A stretch of DNA of 64,000 bases. It comes from Rhodoluna sp. GTDB lineage: Bacteria; Actinomycetota; Actinomycetes; Actinomycetales; Microbacteriaceae. Positions 19,823-32,380 of this stretch are shown here, one piece after another. The notes beneath the pieces were generated by a model. The model had not been told where the DNA came from and did no database searches. It saw only the letters and a program-made list of their open reading frames with translations. Within the stretch, counting starts at the first letter, position 1. Each line of letters begins with the position of its first letter. Where the stretch lies: contig NZ_JAHEIM010000002.1 of the NCBI RefSeq assembly GCF_024639375.1, positions 1-64,000 on the forward strand, given 5' to 3'. The translations under genes were made by a program, and so were the position numbers.

Positions 19823-21169
19823 TTACTTAGCTGGACGCGAAGCAAAAGTTGAGAATGCTAAACGTGGGTCCTTGGTTGCACCAATCGCAACGATGTCGCG
19901 ACGAAGTGCCCAGTTCCAGAACCAGCCAGCGAATACACGAATCTTGCGCTCCCACATAGGCATTGCTAGGCCGTGGTAACCGCGGTGCATGCACCAAGCG
20001 ATGAAGCCCTTGATTGCCAACTTCTTGTATTGGAACACGCCAGTGCCAACACCTAGACCGGCAACCGCACCCATGTTCTTGTGGAAGTACTCAACGATGC
20101 CTTCACCGCGAAGCGATGCAACGATGTTGCGAGCCAAAAGCTTTGCCTGGCGAACAGCGTGCTGTGCGTTTGGAACACAGAAACCACCAACGCCACCACC
20201 TGAAAGGTCAGGAACTGCAGATACGTCACCGGCGGTCCATGCGTCAGCAACAACGTCTTCGCCGTTCTTAACCTGAAGGGTTGGGAATGCCGTGATGCGG
20301 CCACGCTCATCCAAAGGCAGGTCAGTGTTGCGCACGAATGGGTGAGCCATAACGCCAGCAGTCCAAACGATTACATCTGACTCGAAGCTCTCGCCAGTTG
20401 AAAGTTCGATCTTGCCCTTCACTGCAGACTGAAGCTGAGTGTTTAGGTGAATCTTTGCGCCACGTGCGTCTAGGTTCTTGATTACCCATTCGCTGGTGTC
20501 AAGAGCAACCTCAGGCATGATGCGGCCCATTGCCTCAATCAGGTGGAACTGAGTGTCTTCAAAAGTGATGTTTGGGTAATAGCGAAGCAAGTAGCTAACC
20601 AATGAACGCATTTCTGCGAACACTTCGATGCCAGCAAAACCGCCACCAACAACAACGAAGGTAAGCAAGCGAGTGCGTGCTGCGCCAAGAGGCAAGTTTG
20701 CTGCCTTGTCTAGGTTGGTGATGATGCGGTTGCGAATTTCAACAGCCTCTTCAATTGTCTTAAGTCCGATTGCTTCATCGGCAACACCCGGAATCGGGAA
20801 TGTGCGAGAAACTGCACCAGCGGTAACGACGATTTGGTCGTATTGCTGCTGGTAAGGCTTTAGGCCGGCAACTTCGATGGTTGCGGTCTTATTTGCGTGG
20901 TCAATGTTGGTTACCTTGCCAGCAACAATGTTGGTGGTCTTTAGGTGACGGCGGTGTGAGGTCACAGCGTGACGTGCCTCGATTGAACCCGCAACAACCT
21001 CAGGCAAGAATGGCTGGTAGGTCAGGTAAGGAAGTGGGTCAACCAGGGTTACTTCTGCTTCGTTTTTGGCGAGCAACTTCTCTAGCTTGAAAGCAGTGTA
21101 GAAGCCAGCGTAACCGCCACCGACGATAAGAATTTTAGGCACGTGAAAACCGTTCTTTTGTAAGGACAA
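19823..21169 (-). CDS. ndh: Type II NADH dehydrogenase / NAD(P)/FAD-dependent oxidoreductase
   Basis: KILIVGGGYAGFYTAFKLE, VVVGGGFAGIEVFAEM, WTAGDVSAVPD. Confidence 0.93.
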   Translation of the reverse strand: MSLQKNGFHVPKILIVGGGYAGFYTAFKLEKLLAKNEAEVTLVDPLPYLTYQPFLPEVVAGSIEARHAVTSHRRHLKTTNIVAGKVTNIDHANKTATIEVAGLKPYQQQYDQIVVTAGAVSRTFPIPGVADEAIGLKTIEEAVEIRNRIITNLDKAANLPLGAARTRLLTFVVVGGGFAGIEVFAEMRSLVSYLLRYYPNITFEDTQFHLIEAMGRIMPEVALDTSEWVIKNLDARGAKIHLNTQLQSAVKGKIELSTGESFESDVIVWTAGVMAHPFVRNTDLPLDERGRITAFPTLQVKNGEDVVADAWTAGDVSAVPDLSGGGVGGFCVPNAQHAVRQAKLLARNIVASLRGEGIVEYFHKNMGAVAGLGVGTGVFQYKKLAIKGFIAWCMHRGYHGLAMPMWERKIRVFAGWFWNWALRRDIVAIGATKDPRLAFSTFASRPAK

Positions 21170-21180
21170 TAGGGTTTATT

Positions 21181-21696
21181 TTAGTGGCTTTCGCACACGC
21201 ATTTGGTTGGCGACCAGCTGCAAGCCGCCAAAGCAAGATCGCCAATTGGGTTGACCCCTGGGCCCGCGGCCAGCGAGTGGCCAATAAGTGCATGAAGGCA
21301 TTTAACTCGGGATGGCATTCCGCCGGCTGAGATTCCCGCAATCTCGGGAACATCCAAAGAAAGTTCATGGGCGGTTTTGTCTCGATCGGCAATGTATGCC
21401 TCATGAGCTGCCTGATAGGCGGCCGCAAGGTCTGGTTCTTCGGCCAAGCGTGCCTGCAATCCGGCCATGAATCCGCTGGCTTCAAGGGTAGATACCGCAG
21501 CGGTAGCGCCTCGGTGGGTCAGGTAATAAGTGGTCGGAAAAGGCGTGCCATCGGCCAAGCGCGGTGCCGTGTGCACCACGGTTGGTTTGCCACAGATGCA
21601 TCTGGCGGCAATCGCTACGATGTCTCGGGCTGGGCGACCCAGTTGTCTCGACACCTCAGCGATATCGGCTTCGGTGGCTGGGGTTAGTCGGGTCAC
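21181..21696 (-). CDS. DUF501 domain protein
   Basis: RQLGRPARDIVAIAARCICGKPTVVHTAPRLADGTPFPTTYYLTHR. Confidence 0.9.
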   Translation of the reverse strand: MTRLTPATEADIAEVSRQLGRPARDIVAIAARCICGKPTVVHTAPRLADGTPFPTTYYLTHRGATAAVSTLEASGFMAGLQARLAEEPDLAAAYQAAHEAYIADRDKTAHELSLDVPEIAGISAGGMPSRVKCLHALIGHSLAAGPGVNPIGDLALAACSWSPTKCVCESH

Positions 21697-22199
21697 TTGG
21701 CGGCACTCACTTTTTGGGCATCGGCTGGTTGTTCTACGCCGGCGCGAATCACAGACTCCATCAAAGAATCAACCCAGTTGTTTTTTGTTTCACGAATAGT
21801 TGTTGAGATCTCACTGGTGTTGGCGCGGTCGGCCAGCATTGCGCCAACGGTTCCAGATTTATCCGAGGTGTCAACGCCAGCGGCATCCATCACCAGATAA
21901 GAGACCTCTCCGGGCATCACGTAGTAAAGACGGTTGCGTGCCTGAGCGCGAATGTAAACCGGGTCTTCCCAACGCTTGCGCTCTTCTTGCATGCTGATCA
22001 CATCTTTTTTGGCTTGCTCGAGTGAGGCCTGAGCTTCGGCAATTTGCTGACGCTGCACAAACCAGGTTTGAACTCGGGGAGCAAGTGTGACAACTCCAAA
22101 AATCATCACCGCCAGCACGGTTAGCGTGTAGGCATTAAAGCGAAAACCCCGCAGAGCTGCAGCAACCTGAACGGGTGCAGCTTTGCGGGGTGATTTCAT
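21693..22199 (-). CDS. Septum formation initiator (FtsB/DivIC) family protein
   Basis: N-terminal TM and coiled coil, WEDPVYIRAQARNRLYYVMPGE; located between eno and DUF501. Confidence 0.9.
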   Translation of the reverse strand: MKSPRKAAPVQVAAALRGFRFNAYTLTVLAVMIFGVVTLAPRVQTWFVQRQQIAEAQASLEQAKKDVISMQEERKRWEDPVYIRAQARNRLYYVMPGEVSYLVMDAAGVDTSDKSGTVGAMLADRANTSEISTTIRETKNNWVDSLMESVIRAGVEQPADAQKVSAAK

Positions 22200-22220
22200 G
22201 CTTTAAGTGTGCGCTAGAAA

Positions 22221-24814
<2,594 letters not shown>

Positions 24815-24856
24815 GCGACAAGTTTGCCAGACATCCTGGCAAAAATTGGTTAGCGA

Positions 24857-25450
24857 CTAGTCGTCGTCAGAATCGCGTTCGTCGTGATCGTCACGATCTC
24901 CATCGTGGTCTTCTCGTGACGCTGAAACGCGAGCGCCAGGGTTGGTTGCACCGCCAGCAGTTGAACCTGAACTGCCGCCCACTGCTGGGGTTGCACTCGA
25001 CACGTTGCCATAATTTGTGTTGCCGGCAAAATCGGGCGCTACCAGTGTTGGCTTGGGAGCAATTGGCGCTGGACTCGCTGGATCAGAAAGACCAGGCACT
25101 GCAATTGGATCAGCACTGACCGAGGTTGAAGTTGATGTATTTCCCGGGCTTACCGACGCAATGCCAAAACTGGCTCCGGCGCTCGCTTGAACAGGGTCAG
25201 GGTGAGAACTAGCAGGCGCAGAGGCTTGGTTTTGAATTGAATTATTAGCAAAGGTTTCGGCTGCAGCCTCGGCCTCGCCGGGTAACTCGCTTGTGGCGTT
25301 GAATGTTTGAGCAATTGCCGGTAAAACAATCTGTGCGCCAACGAGTGCAACAGCGGCAGTAGCGATTCCGCCGATGAAGTACTTTGCCGCCGGGTTTAGT
25401 TTTTTAGGCTCGTCGTAAACGTAAGGTGACGAATCGTTTTGCTCAGACAT
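24857..25450 (-). CDS. Membrane-anchored Ser/Ala-rich protein with Asp/His-rich C-terminus
   Basis: MSEQNDSSPYVYDEPKKLNPAAKYF + TM; tail SREDHDGDRDDHDERDSDDD. Confidence 0.65.
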   Translation of the reverse strand: MSEQNDSSPYVYDEPKKLNPAAKYFIGGIATAAVALVGAQIVLPAIAQTFNATSELPGEAEAAAETFANNSIQNQASAPASSHPDPVQASAGASFGIASVSPGNTSTSTSVSADPIAVPGLSDPASPAPIAPKPTLVAPDFAGNTNYGNVSSATPAVGGSSGSTAGGATNPGARVSASREDHDGDRDDHDERDSDDD

Positions 25451-25542
25451 TTGAAGCCCCCTGGTTTGGTTTGTCTCTCCACAAACAGAACACTCCTCTA
25501 ATCTGTGAAAAGCCTGCAAAAGGGCTTAGAGCAGCCTGCCAG

Positions 25543-26244
25543 TTATTCCTCAGTTGGAATAGCAATCACGCCAGCATTCGAGGCATCCGCAAGTTCTACC
25601 TCGCGAATTTCTACCTGCAGTGCCTTGAGCGCTGAACGAAGTGCTCTCTCAGAGTCGAGCCCGGCAGCGCGACCCGAAGAAACAATTGCCAAAAGAATTG
25701 CGCCAAGCTCCTCCTCGCTGGTCACGCTGAATGGGCCGGGTGCGTCGGCGTCAAGCAAACCGATTTTTTCGGCTTTGCCCAAAATCTTGTCGGCAAGAGC
25801 AAGTGCCGGCATGCCCTGAGGAATGCCGTCGAGGATGCTTTCGCGGTGAGGCTTCTCTTTCTTTTTGTGATCGTCCCAGTTGGCCATCACTTCGTCACCG
25901 GTGGTGGCAGCAAACTTTTGTAATTCTTCTTCATTGCCAAACACATGTGGGTGACGCCCCATCATTTTCTTCGCTGACAACTCGGCAACGTCTTCGATGT
26001 CGAACTTCTCGCCGAGTGAGCCGGTGGCAGCTAGGTCACTGTGAAAAATCACCTGATAAAGCACGTCTCCAAGTTCTTCAAGAACTTCATCACGATTGCC
26101 CGACTCGATTGCGTCTACGAGTTCGTAGGCCTCTTCGATGAGGTATTTGGTTAGTGAGTCGTGAGTCTGCTCGGCATCCCAAGGGCAACCGCCAGGCTGA
26201 CGCAATTTGTGCGCAACGGCAATTAGCTCATCAAGTTTGGTCAT
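25543..26244 (-). CDS. mazG: MazG-family nucleotide pyrophosphohydrolase
   Basis: LRQPGGCPWDAEQTHDSLTKYLIEEAYELVDAIE; ATG at 26244, 4-nt overlap with mfd. Confidence 0.94.
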   Translation of the reverse strand: MTKLDELIAVAHKLRQPGGCPWDAEQTHDSLTKYLIEEAYELVDAIESGNRDEVLEELGDVLYQVIFHSDLAATGSLGEKFDIEDVAELSAKKMMGRHPHVFGNEEELQKFAATTGDEVMANWDDHKKKEKPHRESILDGIPQGMPALALADKILGKAEKIGLLDADAPGPFSVTSEEELGAILLAIVSSGRAAGLDSERALRSALKALQVEIREVELADASNAGVIAIPTEE

Positions 26245-29200
26245 TTGCTGCCCTCTTCGTTTTGTGCTTCCGGTGGAAATACTCGAGCCAAGAACGCCCA
26301 AGCCCAATCGATTATTGCCTTATCACGTAGTGGTTCAAAGTTTGAATCGCGGGGTGCGGGAATTGTTAATGTTTGCGAGCTCTGCAGGTATTTTGCACCG
26401 TCAAATAAGTTCGTAAGTTGAACTTGTTGAGCCTCGGATAGGTCCACCGGCTGAAGCTTGGCTTGCAACCCAAGCACATTGAAATCTTTGAGGCCAAGTC
26501 TGTTGGCCTGCTGACGCAACTCTGTCACATCAATCAGGTTGAGCACCGCCTGCGGGGCTTTGCCATATCGGTCTTCCAGCTCAGCCAAAATCGATTCGAG
26601 TTGTTTGCGAGTTCCCATCACGCCACTGGCTGCCGAGAGCTTGTGATACGCCTCTAGGCGCAGTCGCTCACTATCCACATAGGTTGCCGGGATGTGTGCA
26701 TCAACTGGAAGCTCAAGTTTTAGCTCGGCTGGTGAATCGTGTTTCTCACCCTTGAAGTCGGCAACTGCCTCGCCAATCATTCGCAAATACAAATCGAAAC
26801 CAACACCGGCAATGTGGCCTGACTGTTCGCCACCGAGCAAGTTTCCAGCACCACGGATTTCTAGGTCTTTGAGCGCGATCTGCATGCCGCCGCCAAGCTC
26901 ATTATTGGTTGCAATTGTGGCAAGACGATCGTGCGCGGTTTCGGTTAGTGGTCGATCTGGTGAGTAAAAGAAATAGGCATAGGCACGTTCGCGGCTGCGA
27001 CCAACGCGTCCACGAATCTGGTGCAATTGGCTCAACCCAAAGTTTTCGGCGCTGTCAACAATCAAAGTGTTGGCATTTGGAATGTCAATTCCAGTTTCGA
27101 TGATTGTGGTTGACACCAGAACGTCAAACTTGCGCTCCCAGAAATCGACAACCACTTGCTCTAGAGCGCCCTCAGACATCTGACCGTGCGCCACCGCAAT
27201 TCGTGCCTCGGGCACCAACTCGGCAATTTGATTTGCAATTGCCTGAATGCTGCTGACTCGATTGTGAACAAAGAAAACTTGACCTTCACGAATTAGTTCG
27301 CGGCGAATTGCGGCAGCAACCTGCTTCTCACTGTAAGCACCAATGTAGGTAAGAATCGGGTGGCGATCTTCAGGTGGAGTTGCGAGCGTTGACATCTCAC
27401 GAATTCCAGTGATTGCCATCTCAAGCGTGCGAGGAATTGGCGTGGCCGACATAGACAGAATGTCGACGTTAGTTTTCATCTCCTTGAGCTTCTCTTTGTG
27501 CTCAACACCGAAGCGCTGCTCCTCATCGATGATGATCAATCCGAGGTTTCTAAATTTCACACTGTTTGAAAGCAAACGGTGGGTGCCGATCACTAAGTCG
27601 ACCGACCCGTTTTCGAGACCTTCGATAGTTTCGCGAACTTCTTTTGCGGTTTGAAAGCGCGAGAGTGATCGCACAGTCACAGGGAAACCAGCAAAGCGTG
27701 CCTCAAAGGTGTCGGTGTGCTGGCGAACCAACAACGTGGTTGGCACCAACATGGCAACTTGCTTGCCGTCTTGAATGGCTTTGAAAGCTGCACGAACAGC
27801 AACCTCGGTCTTGCCATAACCAACGTCACCGGCGAGCAAACGGTCCATCGGAATCTCGCGCTCCATGTCGCGCTTCACTTCTTCAATGGTAGTGAGCTGA
27901 TCAGGAGTCTCAACAAAGGCGAAGGCCTCTTCAAGTTCATGCTGCCAAGGGGTGTCTGGCCCAAACGCATATCCCTTTGATTTCATGCGTGCTGAATAAA
28001 GCTTGACCAAGTCGATGGCAATCTTGCGAATAGCCTTGCGGGCGTTGCCTTTGACACGGGCCCAATCGCCGCCGCCCATTTTGCTGAGCACAGGCGCCTC
28101 GCCGCCTACATAACGAGTAAGCAGGTCGAGCTGATCGGTAGGCACAAACAAGGTATCCCCCGGATAACCGCGCTTGGATGGTGCGTATTCAATCAACAGA
28201 TATTCACGCTCGTGCTGCGCGCGACCAATGCCGGTTTGGCGCTGAACCAATTCAACGAACCGACCGATGCCGTGAATTTCGTGCACAACATAGTCGCCGG
28301 ATTTCAAACTCAGCGGGTCGACCGCCTGGCCGCGCTTGGTAGCAAGCCTGCGCACCTGAGGGCTCACATATGCCGAGGACTTGCCATAGAACTCGCCCTC
28401 GGTAATCACAATCAGTTTTGCTTCTGGAGCAGTGAAGCCCTTGCGCAAATTTCCTTGGGCAACGGTGGCTTTTATTCCCGCAGAAACCATTTGTTCGTTC
28501 AAGCGCTCAACGGTGCCATGACCTTCGGCCACCAAGATAATTTGCTGACCTTGCTTGGCTTGATCGTCAAGCCACTCGACTGAGGTTTGATCGAGCCCTT
28601 TGAAATTTGGAATCTCAAACAGACCCAGGTGCACCAAGGTGTCGTCATCGGCTCCAAATTGCGAAATGGTAAACATTGCTTTGCCCGCGAGAGCATCTTT
28701 GAATTGCGAAAGCTCAACAAAGCCGCCAGAGCTCAAATCGATTGGAGCATTTGCACCCTCGGTAGCGGCATCCCAAGCAGCATGTAAAAATTCTTCGTTG
28801 GTCTCTACCAAACTCTGCGCTCGGGCAGCTGCCTTTTCTGGCGACAGCAGCACTACAAGTGATTGAGCTGGCAGGTAGTCAGTGAACGGCACAAGTTTGT
28901 CAACCAACACGGGCGCCAACGACTCCATGCCATCCACAGGAATGCCCTGTGAGATTTTTTCAAGCATGGTTGAGATGTTTGGAAATTCGTGAACCATTTC
29001 GCGTGCGCGTGATGCAACCAGAGGTGTGATGATGATTTCGCGCGCCGGATAAATTTCAACCTCGTTGACGTTTCCCTCTAATGAGCGCTGGTCGCCAACA
29101 CTAAATTCGCGAATGTCATCAAGCTCGTCACCGAAGAATTCCAATCGCACTGCGTGCTCTGCGGTGGTCGGGAAAATATCCAAGATTCCACCGCGAACGG

Positions 29201-29771
29201 CAAACTCTCCACGACGAGTAACCATGTCAACTCGGGAATAGGCAATCTCAATCAATTTCAGCGGCAGTTCGAACAGCGAGTATTCCTTGCCGCGCACTAA
29301 TTGAATCGGCGGATGGTTGGCCAGGCCGGCAACCACTGGTTGAAGAACGGCACGCACCGAAGCCAAGACGAAAACCGGGTGGTCGATGGTTTTGGCTGCC
29401 GCCAATTCGTTAAGTCGGTGCAGCACTTTGAGTCGCTTGCCCACGGTTTCGGGGCTCGGGCTTAACCTTTCGTGCGGCAGCGTTTCCCAAGATGGAAACT
29501 CTAGAATTTCGGCATCTGGAATTAGCGAGCGCAGAGCGGCAGCGGTATCCTCAGCTTCGCGCCCGGTGGCCACGACAACTAAATAAATTGGCGCCAGGTT
29601 GGCTGAGCCTCTAAATTCGTTGATTACCGAAAGCACGGCGGCATGTGCACCCTGTGGGGCAATTATATCTAGCCGAGCAGCTTTGATTTTTGATTGAAGG
29701 GTCGCGAAGGCATATCCTTCGGAAACGAGTGCGCCAAGGCGCGACAGGGCCTTGAGATTTTCTGCACTCAC
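26241..29771 (-). CDS. mfd: Transcription-repair coupling factor
   Basis: 1176 aa; RID domain, MDRLLAGDVGYGKTEVAVRAAF, IIDEEQRFGV, TRG motif region. Confidence 0.97.
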   Translation of the reverse strand: MSAENLKALSRLGALVSEGYAFATLQSKIKAARLDIIAPQGAHAAVLSVINEFRGSANLAPIYLVVVATGREAEDTAAALRSLIPDAEILEFPSWETLPHERLSPSPETVGKRLKVLHRLNELAAAKTIDHPVFVLASVRAVLQPVVAGLANHPPIQLVRGKEYSLFELPLKLIEIAYSRVDMVTRRGEFAVRGGILDIFPTTAEHAVRLEFFGDELDDIREFSVGDQRSLEGNVNEVEIYPAREIIITPLVASRAREMVHEFPNISTMLEKISQGIPVDGMESLAPVLVDKLVPFTDYLPAQSLVVLLSPEKAAARAQSLVETNEEFLHAAWDAATEGANAPIDLSSGGFVELSQFKDALAGKAMFTISQFGADDDTLVHLGLFEIPNFKGLDQTSVEWLDDQAKQGQQIILVAEGHGTVERLNEQMVSAGIKATVAQGNLRKGFTAPEAKLIVITEGEFYGKSSAYVSPQVRRLATKRGQAVDPLSLKSGDYVVHEIHGIGRFVELVQRQTGIGRAQHEREYLLIEYAPSKRGYPGDTLFVPTDQLDLLTRYVGGEAPVLSKMGGGDWARVKGNARKAIRKIAIDLVKLYSARMKSKGYAFGPDTPWQHELEEAFAFVETPDQLTTIEEVKRDMEREIPMDRLLAGDVGYGKTEVAVRAAFKAIQDGKQVAMLVPTTLLVRQHTDTFEARFAGFPVTVRSLSRFQTAKEVRETIEGLENGSVDLVIGTHRLLSNSVKFRNLGLIIIDEEQRFGVEHKEKLKEMKTNVDILSMSATPIPRTLEMAITGIREMSTLATPPEDRHPILTYIGAYSEKQVAAAIRRELIREGQVFFVHNRVSSIQAIANQIAELVPEARIAVAHGQMSEGALEQVVVDFWERKFDVLVSTTIIETGIDIPNANTLIVDSAENFGLSQLHQIRGRVGRSRERAYAYFFYSPDRPLTETAHDRLATIATNNELGGGMQIALKDLEIRGAGNLLGGEQSGHIAGVGFDLYLRMIGEAVADFKGEKHDSPAELKLELPVDAHIPATYVDSERLRLEAYHKLSAASGVMGTRKQLESILAELEDRYGKAPQAVLNLIDVTELRQQANRLGLKDFNVLGLQAKLQPVDLSEAQQVQLTNLFDGAKYLQSSQTLTIPAPRDSNFEPLRDKAIIDWAWAFLARVFPPEAQNEEGSK

Positions 29772-29810
29772 ATGGTCAAGTGTAAGTCGGCTAAGTGGCT
29801 TTGAAAATGC

Positions 29811-30395
29811 CTAGCCTTTTGGATTGAAACGATTTTGCGCTTCAAGAACACCGCGCTGCACAATCTCTTCTACTGCGTCAGCGGCTAACTCGAGAGTCAG
29901 CGGCAAATTTTTGCGCTCAGTTGAGTTGAAATCTTTTAGAACAAAATCTGCGGTGTCCATTCGACCCGGCGGGCGGCCAATGCCAATGCGCACTCGAGTG
30001 AAATCATTTGAACCACAGGCTGCGATGATGTCGCGAAGCCCATTGTGACCGGCGTGACCGCCACCCTGCTTAATGCGAATGGTTTCGGCATCGATATCTA
30101 ATTCGTCATGCAGCACGATTGTGTGCGCCAGGTCGATGTCGTAAAACTTCATCAGCGAAGAAACTGGGCCGCCGGTGGTGTTCATGTAGCTGCCTGGCTT
30201 TGCCAAAATGACCTTTGGTCCGCCCATGCCAATGCGCGATTCGGCAACTGCAGCATTAGATTTGTGACTTTTGAAACTTGCACTAAGGCGATCGGCTAAA
30301 ACCGAAAGCGCCATCTGACCAACATTGTGCCGGTTAGCAGAATAGTCGGGCCCAGGATTACCGAGCCCGACTATTAGGAATGCTGAGTTTGACAG
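29811..30395 (-). CDS. pth: Peptidyl-tRNA hydrolase (start extended upstream to CTG)
   Basis: Upstream in-frame SNSAFLIVGLGNPGPDYSANRHNVGQ is the canonical Pth N-terminus; no ATG/GTG/TTG precedes it in frame. Confidence 0.9.
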   Translation of the reverse strand: MSNSAFLIVGLGNPGPDYSANRHNVGQMALSVLADRLSASFKSHKSNAAVAESRIGMGGPKVILAKPGSYMNTTGGPVSSLMKFYDIDLAHTIVLHDELDIDAETIRIKQGGGHAGHNGLRDIIAACGSNDFTRVRIGIGRPPGRMDTADFVLKDFNSTERKNLPLTLELAADAVEEIVQRGVLEAQNRFNPKG

Positions 30396-30396
30396 A

Positions 30397-30993
30397 TTAA
30401 GCCTTTGGAGCTTCTGCAGCTGCAGCTGCTGGGGTCTCGTCTGCGTGGCCTGCCTGGGTCATGACAACCGAAGCAACTAGCTCGGTGTCTGCAAGGTCAA
30501 GCTTTGCGCCCTCTGGCAACTTGATGTCGCCGGCAAGAATGTGGTGACCTGCACCGTTGTCCTTGGTGACGTGAATCTCTACGAAGTCAGGAATGCTGGT
30601 TGCAGCAACTTCTAGCTTCACGGTCTTGTGCTCGATGTCCACGATGGTTCCAGACATTGACTCACCAACAAGGTGAACAGGAACCTCAACGTGTACGCGC
30701 TCACCCTTAACAAGCTCAACTAGGTCGATGTGCTCGATGATCTGAGTGATTGGGTCCTTTGAAGCTGACTTCACTAGAACTGCCTCTTCTTTGCCGTCGA
30801 TGGTTAGGTCGATAACCGCGTTCTTGTGGCGAAGCACAAGAGCAACCTCGTGGGCAGGAAGGGTAATGTGGCGAGGCTCTGAGCCGTGGCCGTAAATAAC
30901 TGCTGGGGTGCGGCCGGCGGCACGGAACTTGCGTGATGCGCCCTTGCCGAATGAGGCGCGAACTTCGCCGACTAGCTTTGCTGCTGTGTTCAT
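30397..30993 (-). CDS. rplY: 50S ribosomal protein L25/general stress protein Ctc
   Basis: RKFRAAGRTPAVIYGHGSEPRHITLPAHEV; adjacent to pth. Confidence 0.94.
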   Translation of the reverse strand: MNTAAKLVGEVRASFGKGASRKFRAAGRTPAVIYGHGSEPRHITLPAHEVALVLRHKNAVIDLTIDGKEEAVLVKSASKDPITQIIEHIDLVELVKGERVHVEVPVHLVGESMSGTIVDIEHKTVKLEVAATSIPDFVEIHVTKDNGAGHHILAGDIKLPEGAKLDLADTELVASVVMTQAGHADETPAAAAAEAPKA

Positions 30994-31147
30994 GGTTAAT
31001 CCATTTCAGTAATGGCGTGCAAAATGACCGCCGATTTAGGTTTTTGTTTCTGTCAACTCAAGCGTCTACGCGAGGACAAGTGGTAACTCTTGACACCCCG
31101 TCGATCACGGCCTCTTGCGAAGCCCTCGCCGTTGTTCTTTGGCCAGT

Positions 31148-32380
31148 CTAACGAGCCAGGTGCCTGGCAGCAACCGCCAAGACCAATAACCCTAGGCTCA
31201 CCGAAACGGCAGGGCCCGGAACAGCAGAAATCAGCATCAAACAGAGCAGGCCGCCCACCACATTTAGCCATCTCGGCATAAATCGCTCGACTTTAGGTTG
31301 ACGCATCGAACTCAGGTGGCCAATCGCGTAATAAAGCAAAACCGAGAAGCTTGAAAAACCGATGACCCAGGCCAAAGTGCCAATTTGCACCAGGATGATG
31401 GCCACCACCGCAATCACTATTTCGGCAAGCCAAGGTGCGCCCTGAGAATTGCGTATTTTGAAAATCTTTGGCAGCTCACCATCTTCGGCCATGACCGCAG
31501 CGGTTCGAGAGACCCCAGCCAGCAACGCCAGCATTGAACCGAGCGCCGCCAGCGAAGCAACCGCAACCACTACCCAGCTCGGCAACCAGCCTGCGGCAAT
31601 TGCCATGACCGCCACAAACGGAGCCTCGGCTGAAACCAACGATGGCCCAAGAATTGAATTGAATGCCAACGAGGTTGACACATAGAGCACCAAGACAGCT
31701 CCGAGTGAAATCGCAATCGCGCGCGGAATGTTTCGGTTTGGATTTTGAACCTCGTCACCAAGAGTTGCCACACGGGCATAACCGGCAAATGCAAAAAACA
31801 TCAGCGCTGCACCCTGAAGCGCATTACCCGGGGCTAATGCCATGGCATCAATTGCAACGCTGTTTGACGAGCCAGCAGCACTAAAAATCGCAAGCAACAA
31901 GAATGCCGTTGTAACCACTGCCAACACTGCGGCAACCGCTGCAGTTCGATTTATGCCGAGCAAATTAATTCCGGTGAGAACCAGGATTGCCGCAACTGCA
32001 ACAAGCCCGTGCCATCCTGGCAAAACATACTCTTCAAACACCAATGCGATTGCAGCAATCGAACCGATCTTGCCAAACACAAAAGAAAAGCCCGCCACAA
32101 AAGAAGCCGGCTTAGAAACATAAACACGCGAGTATGCATAAACGCCGCCCGCTCGCGATTGCACGCGAGCCAACTGATAAATCGAGGTGGCATTAAGAAT
32201 GGCAACCAACGCTGCTATTGCGAGCGCAATGTTTTGAAGTGAGCCAGCCGCCGCAGCAACATCGCGAAAAACTACAAAGACTCCTGCGCCCAACATTGAG
32301 GCCAAGCCGATTGCAACTGCACCGACTAGACCTAATTGCTGTTTAGGCGTGACCTGGGAAGAGTTTGTTGACTGAGTCAT
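31148..32380 (-). CDS. APC-family amino acid permease
   Basis: MTQSTNSSQVTPKQQLGLVGAVAIGLASMLGAGVFVVF, multiple TMs. Confidence 0.85.
   Translation of the reverse strand: MTQSTNSSQVTPKQQLGLVGAVAIGLASMLGAGVFVVFRDVAAAAGSLQNIALAIAALVAILNATSIYQLARVQSRAGGVYAYSRVYVSKPASFVAGFSFVFGKIGSIAAIALVFEEYVLPGWHGLVAVAAILVLTGINLLGINRTAAVAAVLAVVTTAFLLLAIFSAAGSSNSVAIDAMALAPGNALQGAALMFFAFAGYARVATLGDEVQNPNRNIPRAIAISLGAVLVLYVSTSLAFNSILGPSLVSAEAPFVAVMAIAAGWLPSWVVVAVASLAALGSMLALLAGVSRTAAVMAEDGELPKIFKIRNSQGAPWLAEIVIAVVAIILVQIGTLAWVIGFSSFSVLLYYAIGHLSSMRQPKVERFMPRWLNVVGGLLCLMLISAVPGPAVSVSLGLLVLAVAARHLAR

Noticed and set aside
24857-25635. Possible CRISPR or tandem-repeat region around the low-complexity gene
   Set aside because: Repetition is at the amino-acid level (Ala/Pro/Ser); there are no regularly spaced identical DNA repeats.
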